Notes: a model not told the origin generated them from the letters alone. A DNA stretch of 64,000 nucleotides from Petrosia ficiformis (GCA_947044365.1 OX345636.1:61073537-61137536), one strand, 5' to 3'; shown: positions 54,001-60,030, counted from the first letter of the stretch. Numbers and translations: made by a program.

Positions 54001-54407
54001 TTCTCTTTTGTATACATTATACACATGTATCATGTACTTTTATATCTTCATTGTATCTAATTCAGATTATAAAGAGTATCACCATACCATTGTGTATACT
54101 TACATAATCTTGTTTGAATTCTCATTAGTTTATATCTTATAATTCAGTTACATTCCTCCCTACTTAATCAACATGATGTTAAATGTAGTGTCCTATCAAG
54201 ACACTAAATTGTTTAATATAGTTATGATTAGTAATTGAGTCATGCATTTCTAATATGAATTGATTGTACAAATTCTAAAGAATTACTTTTATTATTTCTT
54301 TTACATAGGATGGACAGACACCTACTCATCGGGCTGCTTTTTGGAACAGTGTAGATGCACTATCTGCACTAATACGTCATGGATCAAATGTGGATACACA
54401 GGATAAT
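16751..54407 (+). CDS. Ankyrin-repeat protein gene (six 5' exons in window, continues to the right)
   Basis: Exons: 16751-16777, 23285-23374, 30077-30181, 40207-40296, 48029-48127, 54309-54407. Each is bounded by AG and GT, each is a multiple of 3 (all phase 0), and together they read 152 codons without a stop. From exon 2 on, each exon corresponds to about one ankyrin repeat (30-35 residues): the first two are degenerate, the last three carry TPL(H)xAA...LL...GAxV motifs. Introns are 6.2-10 kb and full of repeats, in sharp contrast with the compact gene at 1170-7117. The 3' part and any other domains lie beyond the window. Ankyrin repeats bind proteins; no specific partner can be read from this. 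Confidence 0.85.
16985..17311 (+). repeat. Tandem duplication, two copies of about 160 bp
   Basis: The unit starting AAGTGTATTGTAAGG at about 16990 is repeated from about 17149 with a few substitutions and small indels (shared CAATTACTTGTTTAGCCACC and CCAGACTATCAAGTAATAA). Confidence 0.85.
18181..19045 (-). CDS. Small two-exon antisense gene nested in ankyrin intron 1, hypothetical
   Basis: On the minus strand exon 1 (19045-18924) starts MAVYIDLTNQLSPVKKKFKK and is followed by an acidic run (EDEEEECVIVSDDEAFEIDL R); it ends at donor GTAAGT. Exon 2 (18481-18181) follows acceptor TTAAG and continues LFLNIPQDCVCSSKPVGITK ... VYQLICVYYPHKHTPTLIN, then TAA. Exon lengths 122 + 301 sum to 423 nt (140 residues), in frame. 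An AATAAA (complement at about 18135-18140) lies about 40 nt after the stop. The exon 2 acceptor I chose has a poor pyrimidine tract; a better-looking AG at about 18455 does not keep the frame. I do not recognise the family. It could be a single-domain remnant of a transposon-encoded protein. Confidence 0.5.
19050..23284. other. Ankyrin intron 1, right part: repeats only
   Basis: AT-rich sequence with many TACATGTA clusters (about 19740-19830, 20520-20700, 21010-21200, 21355-21390). A G-rich run with a matching C-rich stretch at about 20170-20240 could be the remains of a hAT-like terminal repeat. No exon-like sequence was recognised. Confidence 0.5.
23285..23374 (+). CDS. Ankyrin gene, exon 2 (degenerate ankyrin repeat)
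   Basis: Acceptor CTATAG (ending 23284), donor GTAAGT (23375). It encodes NRSLEEAYERKDLPSVKEIV QHFSDPKYAH, 30 residues. The LEEAYERKDLPSVKEIVQ part fits the two helices of a capping ankyrin repeat; the TPL turn is absent. Confidence 0.7.
24235..25510 (+). repeat. Intron block duplicated at 27350-30076
   Basis: The stretch matches 27380-28440 (shared TTAACTATACATGTACATG, ACACAAAACCTCTAGTC, CTTTTATAAAACCAA) and 29320-30076 (shared TTTTTATCCCTTCATTGTAA and ATTAATACTCCACTCTCTAT). The last match runs into the exon 3 splice acceptor: here the site reads TATACGG (25503-25509) where exon 3 has TATACAG, after which the sequences part. Confidence 0.75.
25515..27355 (+). repeat. Degenerate GTGACAGTA-type tandem repeats
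   Basis: Blocks at 25515-25650 and about 26460-27355 consist of imperfect 9- and 18-bp units such as GTGACAGTAGTGACTACT on either strand. The section between (25650-26460) is AT-rich with no recognisable gene; the 86-codon frame at 26022-26282 has no known features. Confidence 0.7.
27350..29290. repeat. Large inverted duplication (palindrome) in ankyrin intron 2
   Basis: Segments of 27350-28440 reappear as reverse complement at about 28845-29285: GACAGAGCTCCCTG near 27358 against GGGAGCTCTGTCAATTGATA near 29255, and GAAAGTAAGATCCAACCAT near 28388 against TGGTTTGATCTTACTTTC near 28886. The centre (28440-28790) contains a reverse-complement copy of about 25190-25270. The left arm carries the hAT-like element at 27879-28199 that the right arm lacks. 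Confidence 0.75.
27879..28199. mobile_element. hAT-like MITE, 321 bp, GATTAT-rich
   Basis: The termini CAGGGTTGGGGC and GCCCCAACCCTG are perfect 12-bp inverted repeats with the CAGGG start common in hAT elements. The interior is (GATTAT)n-rich. The paralogous block at about 24505-24545 lacks it, giving an approximate empty site. Flanks ATAATGAG and (AA)TTAATGAC may be a diverged 8-bp target duplication. Confidence 0.75.
30077..30181 (+). CDS. Ankyrin gene, exon 3 (degenerate ankyrin repeat)
   Basis: Acceptor TATACAG (ending 30076), donor GTAAGT (30182). It encodes NMRIFWAIQFDDEREVESLI then SDSKTDINWTNEAFS, 35 residues. FWAIQFDDEREVESLIS matches the helix pair of an ankyrin repeat and DINWTNE the following loop. 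The upstream intron is a copy of 24780-25510 right up to the splice site. Confidence 0.75.
30855..31131. mobile_element. hAT-like MITE (inferred), about 277 bp
   Basis: The left end CAGGGGTGGATACAGGA and the complement of the right end, CAAGGGCGGATTTAGCA, are imperfect inverted repeats of the CAGGGGCGGAT type frequent in hAT elements. ACTCA flanks both sides (30850-30854 and 31132-31136), shorter than the usual 8-bp duplication, so the boundaries may be off. Confidence 0.5.
31255..32453 (+). mobile_element. Penelope-like element (PLE) reverse transcriptase, frameshifted remnant
   Basis: In changing frames the + strand reads IHWLPKLHKNPYGKRLIAAS (from about 31298), then FDFSTLYTSIPH (RT motif A), GIPMGTDCAPFLANLFLFYY (motif B, within 31765-32409), RYIDDLL (motif C, IDD in place of the more usual [FY]xDD) and LSYLDILI, and a tail KHIEEGIYLPVNVRLNN before TAG at 32451-32453. 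These are the conserved RT blocks of Penelope-like elements. At least three frameshifts (near 31433, 31683 and 32355) inactivate it. No GIY-YIG endonuclease is seen, so it is either an endonuclease-lacking lineage or 3'-truncated. It lies in ankyrin intron 3. Confidence 0.8.
32480..32536. repeat. Short inverted repeat after the PLE
   Basis: TGATTAGTACT and AGTACTAATCA are separated by about 30 bp just downstream of the RT remnant. It may be part of the element's 3' structure. Confidence 0.5.
32851..33135 (+). repeat. Minisatellite, 25-bp CTAAGCCATTGTGGCTGCTT units
   Basis: Seven near-identical units of about 25 bp (CTAAGCCATTGTGGCTGCTTATTTT, some with GCAGTTCCTTTT) at 32851-33025 are followed by a (TA)n tract (33033-33075) and two more diverged units (33080-33130). 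Confidence 0.9.
33421..33640 (-). repeat. Dispersed hairpin-bearing repeat, copy 1 of 4
   Basis: This family occurs here (minus) and at about 35700-35890, 58290-58500 and 60463-60655 (plus). Each copy contains GCACCATTGGCCCAAAGAG and, about 40 bp on, CTCTNTTTGGGCCANNTGGTGC, which can pair with it. Then follows TTGGCTCAAGATGT ... CATTGTTGAGCCAATTTGGC, a second inverted pair. The element has no coding capacity. Confidence 0.7.
34860..35260. repeat. TACATGTA-rich microsatellite cluster
   Basis: Dense (TACATG)n with variants. A similar sequence is found at about 43680-44020 and about 59860-60030. The minus-strand frame over it is a by-product of the repeat. Confidence 0.8.
35270..36900 (+). repeat. 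Intron block duplicated at about 60030-61920
   Basis: Long direct similarity: AAACATTGGCCACACCCACC, TGAGTTCACCTAACTACATG, AGACAACTGTTGTTGAATAT-type and TGGCCAGGCAGAC stretches occur in the same order in both. The downstream copy contains an extra hAT-like element (61516-61814). Confidence 0.8.
37045..37690 (+). repeat. Intron block duplicated at about 41815-42440
   Basis: Shared runs include AATAATTTTTATTAATATAA, GATATCTGTC-GCCATCTTGA and ATATATTGGCAGTTATCATT. Both copies carry the same hAT-like MITE at the equivalent place, so the insertion predates the duplication. Confidence 0.85.
37372..37650. mobile_element. hAT-like MITE, 279 bp, perfect 8-bp target duplication
   Basis: TAGGGCTAGGAAT... 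at the left pairs imperfectly with ...ATCATCCCAGTCCTA at the right. Both sides are flanked by CTTAAAAG (37364-37371, 37651-37658). The 8-bp duplication and the TIR type fit hAT. The interior is rich in ATCGATT/AATCGAT. Confidence 0.85.
38690..39080 (+). repeat. Dispersed repeat of about 390 bp, copy 1 of 3
   Basis: It starts TTTTATGGCCCGTAACGCCA TCCCTATGATTGC and ends near AATAGGCTGATGTGTTTCAG. Other copies: about 41231-41545 (plus, shorter) and about 51050-51432 (minus). No TIRs or coding frame identified; a SINE-like or MITE nature is possible. Confidence 0.7.
40207..40296 (+). CDS. Ankyrin gene, exon 4 (ankyrin repeat)
   Basis: Acceptor TCTTTAG (ending 40206), donor GTGAGT (40297). It encodes IHQTPLFFCRSFEAAQLLLD then KGARVEHKNR, 30 residues. 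TPL, the AAQLLLDKGA helix-turn and V-x-x-K-N are canonical ankyrin positions. Confidence 0.85.
41231..41545 (+). repeat. Dispersed repeat of about 390 bp, copy 2
   Basis: It matches 38690-39080 with more divergence and some deletions (ATTATGGCCTGTAGGGCAAT, AACTATAATAGGCTGTTGTG). Confidence 0.65.
42130..42408. mobile_element. hAT-like MITE, second copy carried by the intron duplication
   Basis: Equivalent to 37372-37650. The left flank CTTAAAAG (42122-42129) is intact. On the right a CATGTA hexamer (42409-42414) sits between the element and its CTTAAAAG (42415-42422). Confidence 0.8.
43085..43640. other. GC-rich insert with a piggyBac-like left end
   Basis: Starting at TTAACCCTTAGAGGACTGAT (about 43088) there are about 550 bp of GC-richer sequence, with G8 and C5 runs, unlike the AT-rich flanks. 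TTAA followed by CCCT suggests a piggyBac-type end, and a perfect 18-bp palindrome TGTCACATATATGTGACA lies just inside. No matching right end was found. The frame at 43407-43601 is not recognised. Confidence 0.4.
43675..44115. repeat. TACATGTA microsatellite cluster
   Basis: Interrupted (TACATG)n, similar to the cluster at 34860-35260. The 127-codon frame at 43611-43994 (His/Val/Cys/Thr-rich) is a by-product of the repeat. Confidence 0.75.
45110..45440 (+). repeat. Intron block duplicated at about 62790-63120
   Basis: The two share TAGTGACATTACC, AAGACACAAACTGACTGAAT (one mismatch), CATAAATAAATCAAGTCTAC and CCTAGTGAGAACATACCCTG in order. Confidence 0.8.
46780..48430 (+). repeat. Exon-bearing tandem duplication, copy 1
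   Basis: This block, from TTTGGTATCAGGAAGAGCT to ATTATCCTTTCCAAAT, is repeated at 53050-54703 in the same orientation, about 6.27 kb downstream. It contains ankyrin exon 5. Introns on both sides are nearly identical between copies; the exon is not. A TIR-like element with ends GGGTTCACTTACAATTACAA and TTGTAATTGAACCC (about 47071-47430) is in both copies. Confidence 0.9.
48029..48127 (+). CDS. Ankyrin gene, exon 5 (canonical ankyrin repeat)
   Basis: Acceptor ACATATAG (ending 48028), donor GTTAGT (48128). It encodes VGNTPLHEAAIGNYKDVADI then LLRHGANVDTRNH: a full 33-residue ankyrin repeat with TPLHEAA, the ILLRHGANV turn and DTRN. It is paralogous to exon 6, but the two differ at 31 of 99 bases and 17 of 33 residues, concentrated in the variable helix positions. 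Confidence 0.9.
48821..48905 (+). repeat. 18-bp tandem repeat (AATAGTGGTATTATAGAT)
   Basis: About four and a half units. A single inverted partner (ACCTATAATACCACTATTAT) lies at about 49103-49122. Confidence 0.9.
49640..50540. repeat. Minisatellite, about 13 units of 64-80 bp, open in both strands
   Basis: Each unit contains GTGTACATGTACAAATGAAC, then ATCTACTACATGTACATGTA and GATGGTACTACCATCATTAC. GATGGTA-C-TACCATC is itself an inverted repeat. Unit length varies through TACATG hexamer number. Frames of 193 (+) and 208 (-) codons cross it because most units are multiples of 3 and contain no stop; I regard them as by-products, within ankyrin intron 5. Confidence 0.9.
51050..51432 (-). repeat. 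Dispersed repeat of about 390 bp, copy 3
   Basis: Reverse complement of the family at 38690-39080: it ends CCCTGCGGGCCATAAAA near 51430 and contains GACCGAGCCCCCGGG near 51290. Confidence 0.7.
51540..52690 (+). repeat. Intron block duplicated at about 58500-59600
   Basis: Shared in order: CACATCATGAGATTCATGAA (one mismatch), AAACACTGAAAGAGCATATT, ATCAGCAGGAAGATAGCAAG, CATGCTTCGTTAGTCAGAGG and CACTGTGTGAACT-TTTATTG. A shorter piece also resembles 48430-48660. Confidence 0.8.
52850..52918. mobile_element. 69-bp hAT-like micro-MITE with perfect 8-bp target duplication
   Basis: Perfect 14-bp inverted ends CAGGGGTGTGGAAA and TTTCCACACCCCTG enclose 41 bp. Both sides carry AGTTCATG (52842-52849, 52919-52926). 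The paralogous sequence at about 45710-45735 (GCAACAGTTCATGAGTTGGT) has a single AGTTCATG and no insert: a natural empty site. Confidence 0.9.
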
Positions 54408-54703
54408 GTTAGTTCTAATAACACACTATACTATAGTATTCATTATGTTATTGTACTAATTCCGGTGGTAATACATATTTTCATTAGTAATTGAATTTTG
54501 TGATTATAAAGAAGGGCTAATCTACTATACAGATCTGTGTTATAATATATAACTACCTTGTATGATATAACAGTGTCACAAGTATGATATTTACATGGAA
54601 TATGATTTACATTAGTCTCCAGTAATATAATGTAAATGGATTAATTTAAGTACTCTCTATCTTTTACCATTTTGATGACATGATTATTATTATCCTTTCC
54701 AAA
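53050..54703 (+). repeat. Exon-bearing tandem duplication, copy 2
   Basis: Direct copy of 46780-48430 (see that entry). By hand count the 275 bp after the exon differ from copy 1 by about seven substitutions and one 1-bp indel, and the 118 bp before it by three substitutions and small T-tract indels. Confidence 0.9.
54309..54407 (+). CDS. Ankyrin gene, exon 6 (diverged ankyrin repeat)
   Basis: Acceptor TTACATAG (ending 54308), donor GTTAGT (54408). It encodes DGQTPTHRAAFWNSVDALSA then LIRHGSNVDTQDN, 33 residues, with ankyrin landmarks kept (TPxHxAA, LIRHGSNVD). Relative to exon 5 the differences are V1D, N3Q, L6T, E8R, I11F, G12W, Y14S, K15V, V17A, A18L, D19S, I20A, L22I, A26S, R31Q, N32D, H33N. 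The next exon is beyond the window or hidden in repeats. Confidence 0.9.
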
Positions 54704-54905
54704 TAATTATATTGGATAAACACATCATGAGATTCATGAATATATACACATAAAAACCAGTTATAACAAAACATTCACATATTATCCATTGACTACATTA
54801 CTGATATGAATGCACACTTGAATTGAGCTAATTATAAACCTGATACTATTTAAATATCATTAAAAGCTAGGACATTGTTTGTATAAATTATAATTATATT
54901 ATGTA

Positions 54906-55074
54906 TGTAATGACTTGTGAGTTTTCAGAATTGGACCATTTTATTGAATCAATCATGGTACTTTTATAGTTACAAATTAGAGACAGATATATGACATTTA
55001 CAAAACCATAAACAATTATTATGTATACGTATTGTTCTAGAAATCAGGGTTGTATCAGAATCAGGGTTGCTACA
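54906..55074 (-). repeat. LTR (3' LTR of the element)
   Basis: 169 bp, TGTAATGACTTG ... GGTTGCTACA. Immediately inside, at about 55075-55100, the minus strand reads a purine-rich tract (AAGAAAGGAGGGAGAGTGA), the expected polypurine primer site for plus-strand synthesis. Confidence 0.9.
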
Positions 55075-55105
55075 TCACTCTCCCTCCTTTCTTAGAGAGT
55101 ATAGG

Positions 55106-56911
55106 TTAGTGGGTAATAAATTCCCCATATCGGACAGGTGGGTGTCGACTTCGAGTAGATCTTCGAGGTGTTGGTACAGTTGGTTGATCTGGTGTATACA
55201 CTGGATAGTAGTACAAGTATTCATCGTCTTCATCAATCATAGGTCTATTTGTTTGAGGTTCATTCACAACTTGGTTATTATTAGTAGGTTTCCCTCCAGT
55301 TTGATGGTCATCAGGTTGGTGGGTTTCACAGTATGGTTTTAAACGATCATAGTGTACAACAAAACGTTTCCTTAAATTCTTTTTGCATTGTATCCGATAA
55401 GTAACATCATTGATAACTTTCACAATGGTAAATGGTCCTTGCCAGGGTCGATGAAGTTTATGAGACTGACCACGAGGTACTGCTGGAGAGTGCAACCACA
55501 CAAGATCTCCAAGTTTCAGAGGGGTCCCCCTAACTGAGCGATCATACAGTGTCTTTTGCCGTTCTTGTTTTAGTTTCATGTGTTTCCTGACCATTTCATA
55601 ACAGTTTTGAAACCTTTCTCTCAATTTAATGGCATGATGGCCAGTGGGCACTTCTTTCTCCTTGTATGGCAGATGAAACATCACATCAACTGGTAATCGG
55701 GCTTCTCGTCCAAACACGAGATGGAATGGAGTGCTGTTAGTTGTTTCTTGGATGCTCGTTCGGTAGGCACACATTAACTGTGGAAGTTGTAGGTCCCAAT
55801 TATCTTGATCCTCTGTGGCTGTTATACTCAACATGTTGAGTAGAGTTCTGTTAAACCTCTCTACAAGCCCATCCGACTGTGGGTGGTATGGGGTCGTACG
55901 AGTTTTCTCAATATTCAGCAATCTACAGATATCCTTGAACAGCATTGATTCGAAGTTGCGACCTTGATCTGTATGTATCTGATCAGGGCACCCAAATTGA
56001 CAAATGAAGTTGTCAACGAATTTACGAGATACTGTAGTAGCTTCCATGTCAGGGATAGGTATAGCTTCCATCCACTTCGTGAAGTAGTCACCAATTACGA
56101 GGATATATTTGTTTCCTCTTTCTGTTTTTGGGAGTGGTCCAAGAATGTCCATCGCCACTCTTTGAAATGGTCTCCCAGGTAATATGGTTTGCATCGGTGC
56201 GCGTCTAGACTGACTCGGGGATTTTCTTGATTGACAGCTTTCACAGGTTCTGCACCAGTCTTCAGTGTCTCTTTTCCATCCAGGCCAATAGAATCTACAC
56301 TGGACTTTCTCAGCTGTTTTTCGAATCCCCAGATGCCCCCCAATTGGTGAACTGTGTAGCTGTTCCAATACATTGTTCACTAAGGTTCTTGGAAGGATGC
56401 ACTGTAACTGTCTGTTAGCACCCCCTGATGGAATGTCTTCCCAAATGCGACATAGTATGTTATCTTTTACCACTAGTTGTTGTCGCTGTAACCACAATCT
56501 TTGTACTATATGACTGTGCTGGTGAGGAAAACGAGTAGGAAAGGTTGAGGTTTGTACCCATTCAGTGAGTTGCATTATGTCGGCATCCTCCTTCTGATGC
56601 TTTAGTATCTCTGTAGTGGTAGGACAGAAAGAAATTATGGCATTTATTTCTTTCCTTTCTATAGTAGAGTCTTGTAGGATGGTTTCACCACATTGTTTGC
56701 ACTGAACTCGGGAGAGTGCATCTGCATTTCCATGGAGACATCCTGGTCTATGTTGTACTTCAAACTGGAATTCTGACAATCTTTCTAACCACCTTGCAAC
56801 TTGTCCCTCTGGATTTTTAAAGTTCCTCAACCATCGTAGAGAATTGTGGTCAGTTCTAGCTAAGAATGGTATTCCATAGAGGTACGGGCGGAAAATATGT
56901 GTAGTCTTCTC
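55106..56911 (-). CDS. RNase H tail plus integrase (pol remnant)
   Basis: The frame is open from 56911 to the stop at 55106. It starts at a deletion junction (about 56890-56905) and reads FRPYLYGIPFLARTDHNSLR then WLRNFKNPEGQVARWLERLS, the end of a Gypsy RNase H. The integrase follows: zinc finger HLGIRKT ... CRTCESC (HHCC), catalytic triad D in AMDILGPLP, D in HTDQGRNF and E in GLVERFNRTL, then a C-terminal GPF-containing domain (RPWQGPFTIVKV). All integrase landmarks are intact with no stop. It is not preceded by any RT motif. Confidence 0.9.
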   Translation of the reverse strand, partial: EKTTHIFRPYLYGIPFLARTDHNSLRWLRNFKNPEGQVARWLERLSEFQFEVQHRPGCLHGNADALSRVQCKQCGETILQDSTIERKEINAIISFCPTTTEILKHQKEDADIMQLTEWVQTSTFPTRFPHQHSHIVQRLWLQRQQLVVKDNILCRIWEDIPSGGANRQLQCILPRTLVNNVLEQLHSSPIGGHLGIRKTAEKVQCRFYWPGWKRDTEDWCRTCESCQSRKSPSQSRRAPMQTILPGRPFQRVAMDILGPLPKTERGNKYILVIGDYFTKWMEAIPIPDMEATTVSRKFVDNFICQFGCPDQIHTDQGRNFESMLFKDICRLLNIEKTRTTPYHPQSDGLVERFNRTLLNMLSITATEDQDNWDLQLPQLMCAYRTSIQETTNSTPFHLVFGREARLPVDVMFHLPYKEKEVPTGHHAIKLRERFQNCYEMVRKHMKLKQERQKTLYDRSVRGTPLKLGDLVWLHSPAVPRGQSHKLHRPWQGPFTIVKVINDVTYRIQCKKNLRKRFVVHYDRLKPYCETHQPDDHQTGGKPTNNNQVVNEPQTNRPMIDEDDEYLYYYPVYTPDQPTVPTPRRSTRSRHPPVRYGEFITH

Positions 56912-57104
56912 TTAATATTGTAACTGCTGATCCTGTATCAACAAGCATGTCGATAGGTCTCTGTCCGATACATCCTTGGACAGCTATAATTGTTTGGGTC
57001 TTTGTTAAAGAGTTAATGGTCGATGATTGACCCGCATCATCGACCGGTTCTAGTTTAAAGATGGTCGGCGGCGAATTTGAAAATTTCTCCCCTTTGACCT
57101 GCAA
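56856..57104 (-). CDS. Aspartic protease fragment of the LTR element
   Basis: The 82-residue frame contains the retropepsin active site LVDTGSAVTIL. It overlaps the end of gag by 55 nt in the -1 frame, suggesting expression by -1 frameshifting. After about residue 70 it runs into the RNase H sequence in the wrong frame and stops, which marks the internal deletion. Confidence 0.85.
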   Translation of the reverse strand: MQVKGEKFSNSPPTIFKLEPVDDAGQSSTINSLTKTQTIIAVQGCIGQRPIDMLVDTGSAVTILREDYTYFPPVPLWNTILS

Positions 57105-57865
57105 TCACGACGATAATGGCCTTGGCGGCCACAATTCCAGCAAACAACTGGCGATTGTTTTCTTCCAGCCTGCAATCTTTGATGTTCTCCACGCATTTGA
57201 AGCTTTTCGACTTCAACAGAGAGCCTTTGTATTTGTCTCGACAGTTCTCTGAAATCATCTTTTGTCGATGTTATGCTGGATTGGTTGCATGGGGCTTCTT
57301 CAATCAGCAATGTTTCCGGCTTATGACTACTTCGGTGAAGCTGTTTCTGAGCCTCCTCCAGTGATTCCCTTTGGTTTGCTAGCTTCACAGCATCCTCTAA
57401 CGATTTTGGATTCTCCCGCATCAAATGTAGTTGGGTAGAAGATATCAATACCCCTTGTATGAAACGATTTTTTGCAATTTCTAACCTCTGTTTGGGTTCC
57501 CAGTCAGGATAGGCCTTGTCTGCTAACACTCTCAGACTTCCAGCAAATTCACTAAGCTTTTCATTGGAATTTTGTCTACGCTCATGCAGTTTTAGCTGCC
57601 ATTCCAATTCGTTTCCAACTGGGCAGAATTGTTCCCTGAGGGATGTCTTCACAACTTCAGGGTTGACCTCTGCTACTAATCCAATCTGACTTGCAATACG
57701 AAAAGGCTCATCATCGAGTAGTGAGAGTAACTCCTTTCCTTGCATACTCTCCCTGATACCTGCTTCGGCAACATACAGTTCGAACCGTTGTAACCATAAG
57801 TTGAAATCTGCTCCAGTAGCATATCTAGCTGGCGGTCTAGCACAAACTGGAATTATGTGAGCCAT
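57050..57865 (-). CDS. Gag with CCHC zinc knuckle
   Basis: 271 residues starting MAHIIPVCARPP; the central part (FNLWLQRFELYVAEAG, RLEIAKNRFIQGV) resembles the retrotransposon gag capsid region, and a zinc knuckle CWNCGRQGHYRRDC lies near residue 245. The frame is intact. It starts within 20 nt of the primer-binding site, so the leader is extremely short. Confidence 0.9.
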   Translation of the reverse strand: MAHIIPVCARPPARYATGADFNLWLQRFELYVAEAGIRESMQGKELLSLLDDEPFRIASQIGLVAEVNPEVVKTSLREQFCPVGNELEWQLKLHERRQNSNEKLSEFAGSLRVLADKAYPDWEPKQRLEIAKNRFIQGVLISSTQLHLMRENPKSLEDAVKLANQRESLEEAQKQLHRSSHKPETLLIEEAPCNQSSITSTKDDFRELSRQIQRLSVEVEKLQMRGEHQRLQAGRKQSPVVCWNCGRQGHYRRDCRSKGRNFQIRRRPSLN

Positions 57866-57881
57866 CCCACTTCTGACACCA
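57864..57881 (-). promoter_or_regulatory. Primer-binding site matching the 3' end of tRNA-Leu
   Basis: The + strand reads ATCCCACTTCTGACACCA, which equals the T-stem/acceptor 3' end plus CCA of animal tRNA-Leu as I remember it. The minus strand is therefore complementary, one base inside the 5' LTR (57883). The tRNA identity is from memory; position and CCA complement are seen directly. Confidence 0.8.
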
Positions 57882-57882
57882 A

Positions 57883-58051
57883 TGTAATGACTTGTGAGTT
57901 TTCAGAATTGGACCATTTTATTGAATCAATCATGGTACTTTTATAGTTACAAATTAGAGACAGATATATGACATTTACAAAACCATAAACAATTATTATG
58001 TATACGTATTGTTCTAGAAATCAGGGTTGTATCAGAATCAGGGTTGCTACA
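57883..58051 (-). repeat. LTR (5' LTR of the element)
   Basis: 169 bp, same as 54906-55074 by eye without mismatch; followed by TGTA target duplication (58052-58055). Confidence 0.9.
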
Positions 58052-58059
58052 TGTATAAT

Positions 58060-60030
58060 AATTATCTCTTCGTAGAGATATAATAAACCTATAAAATGTT
58101 TTCAAAATCTTGCTCATGTAGTGTCATGGGAATTCATCAATTAATTGACATTATTCTGGACTATTACATTCTTGTTTGAAACAAATTGTATCACAGTTTC
58201 CCCAGATGCTTCCTCATTTTATCAATATAATTATCAGCCATGCAAGACTATTATATATTATATACATTTAGTATGTATACAGGTACATCAGTATTTTTGA
58301 TAAGCTTATATGGCGCACCATTGGCCCAAAGAGCTTCTTATTTGGCGCTGCACAGTTCTCTATTTGGGCCAGTGGTGCAGTTAATTACGATTATATTGTC
58401 AGTAACAGCATTAACTCTTTGTTACTTGGCTCAAGATGTATTCTCAATGGCACACACACTAACCATTGTTGAGCCAATTTGGCCCATGCTTCAAAACTGT
58501 GAAGTACATGGGTATGTATTAATTTACAGCCTATAAAGGAATTAGTCTCAATGTAAGTACTCTCTGTCTTTTACCATTTTGGTGACATAATCCTTTCCAA
58601 ATATATTGGATAAACACTTCATGAGATTCATGAAGAAAAATGACCTTCTTAGTTTCCATGCATGACTTAAAACTTTTAAAAGAAGTTTATATTTCATTCC
58701 ACCATATAAACATTATGTGTAGGTAGTATTTTAATACAGACATGTTTATATACACATAAAAACCAGTTATAAATGTCTCGTTATGGTGTATATGTGGGTA
58801 ACATGTACAGTAGTCCTCAATAAAATGTTCACGTAGCATTGTTGTAGTACACAAGTAGTACTCTACACTCCATAAAACACTGAAAGAGCATATTATTATG
58901 CATACTACACTTAATGAAATAATAAACAGCAGTGACATTTGAGCTCCACCTTCTACTACTAACTAACTCTTTACCTCTACATATACATGTATAACTCTCC
59001 CATTTTATATAACTAGAGTCTGTAACTTACATGTACTTTGGTGGAAAGAAGTGTTGTTAAGAAAGCTACACATGTATAGATGTTAAATGTACATGTATGA
59101 TGCACTATCAGCAGGAAGATAGCAAGGTTGGTGCTTAAAAGTTCAGTAGTCTAAAGGGCAACACCCACACCTTTGCTTATACCTGTGTAACTTCACATTT
59201 TACACAACACAGACTTCTAACTTCCTTAATTAGACAGGGGAGCTTCTAACAAAGTCGTAGATACCAAATACATGTATATGTACATGTATACATGCTTCGT
59301 TAGTCAGAGGAAAGCAACAAAGTGAGTGTTTGAAAGAGCAGTGGTCAGTGCCAACAGCAATGAGGCTAATGTGCTATGGGTTTTACATATATGTACATTG
59401 TACATGTTATAATTAAAATATTGCCGTAATTAATATGGTGGAACATACTTAGTGCATACGTACTACAATAACACTGTGTGAACTATTTATTGAGGGCTAC
59501 TGTATGCAAGAATGTGTACACATGTACGTGTCTAGTAATTACATGTAGTCTGATGGCATTGCCTCTTCACTGGTACATGTAGGAGGAAGGGTCTGGGACA
59601 TACATGTACATGTACATGTATATTACCAGATTACTCAACCTCAAACAACACTCTTATAAGCTCCACCTCACATGTAACAAATACAATGTTCAATGTACTG
59701 TAAATTGGGAGGGTATAAAACCCGGAATAGAATGAAACTGAATGTGGAATGGAACGGAACGGAACCGAACTGGAAGTTGATAACTATTATTATATGTTTG
59801 GTAATGGAATTTAATATGTAATTTTAATATTATATCGTGCGCAATCGTACGTGTGTACATGTATACTGTACATGTACATGTACTTCTTAACTGCATGTAT
59901 AATAATTGTTACATGTACATACATGTACATGTACAATAATACATGTTCATACTATACGTCATCTTCATACTATAGTACATAGTAGATGTACATGTATATA
60001 CTGTGGTACTTCTACATGTACATGTACATG
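58060..60030. other. Ankyrin intron 6: duplicated intron blocks
   Basis: Contains a copy of the hairpin-bearing repeat (about 58290-58500), a block matching 51540-52690 (about 58500-59600) and a TACATGTA cluster (about 59850-60030). A short GGAACGGAAC tract at about 59740-59770 is a small pentanucleotide repeat. No exon recognised. Confidence 0.6.

Larger units (their letters stand above)
54906..58051 (-). mobile_element. Ty3/Gypsy-type LTR retrotransposon, 3.1 kb, RT deleted
   Basis: Two 169-bp LTRs that look identical (54906-55074, 57883-58051), each beginning TGTA and ending TACA, are flanked by TGTA on both sides (54902-54905, 58052-58055). Minus-strand order: LTR, primer-binding site, gag, protease, end of RNase H, integrase, polypurine tract, LTR. 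RT and most of RNase H are missing, so it could only have moved with help from a full element, or lost RT after or during its last copying. The protease-RNase H-integrase order (IN last) places it with Ty3/Gypsy (Metaviridae-like), not Copia. Identical LTRs imply a recent insertion into ankyrin intron 6. Confidence 0.9.

Noticed and set aside
57055..57364. Several overlapping frames on both strands across gag
   Set aside because: They are shadows of the gag and protease frames, which carry the zinc knuckle and DTG motifs.
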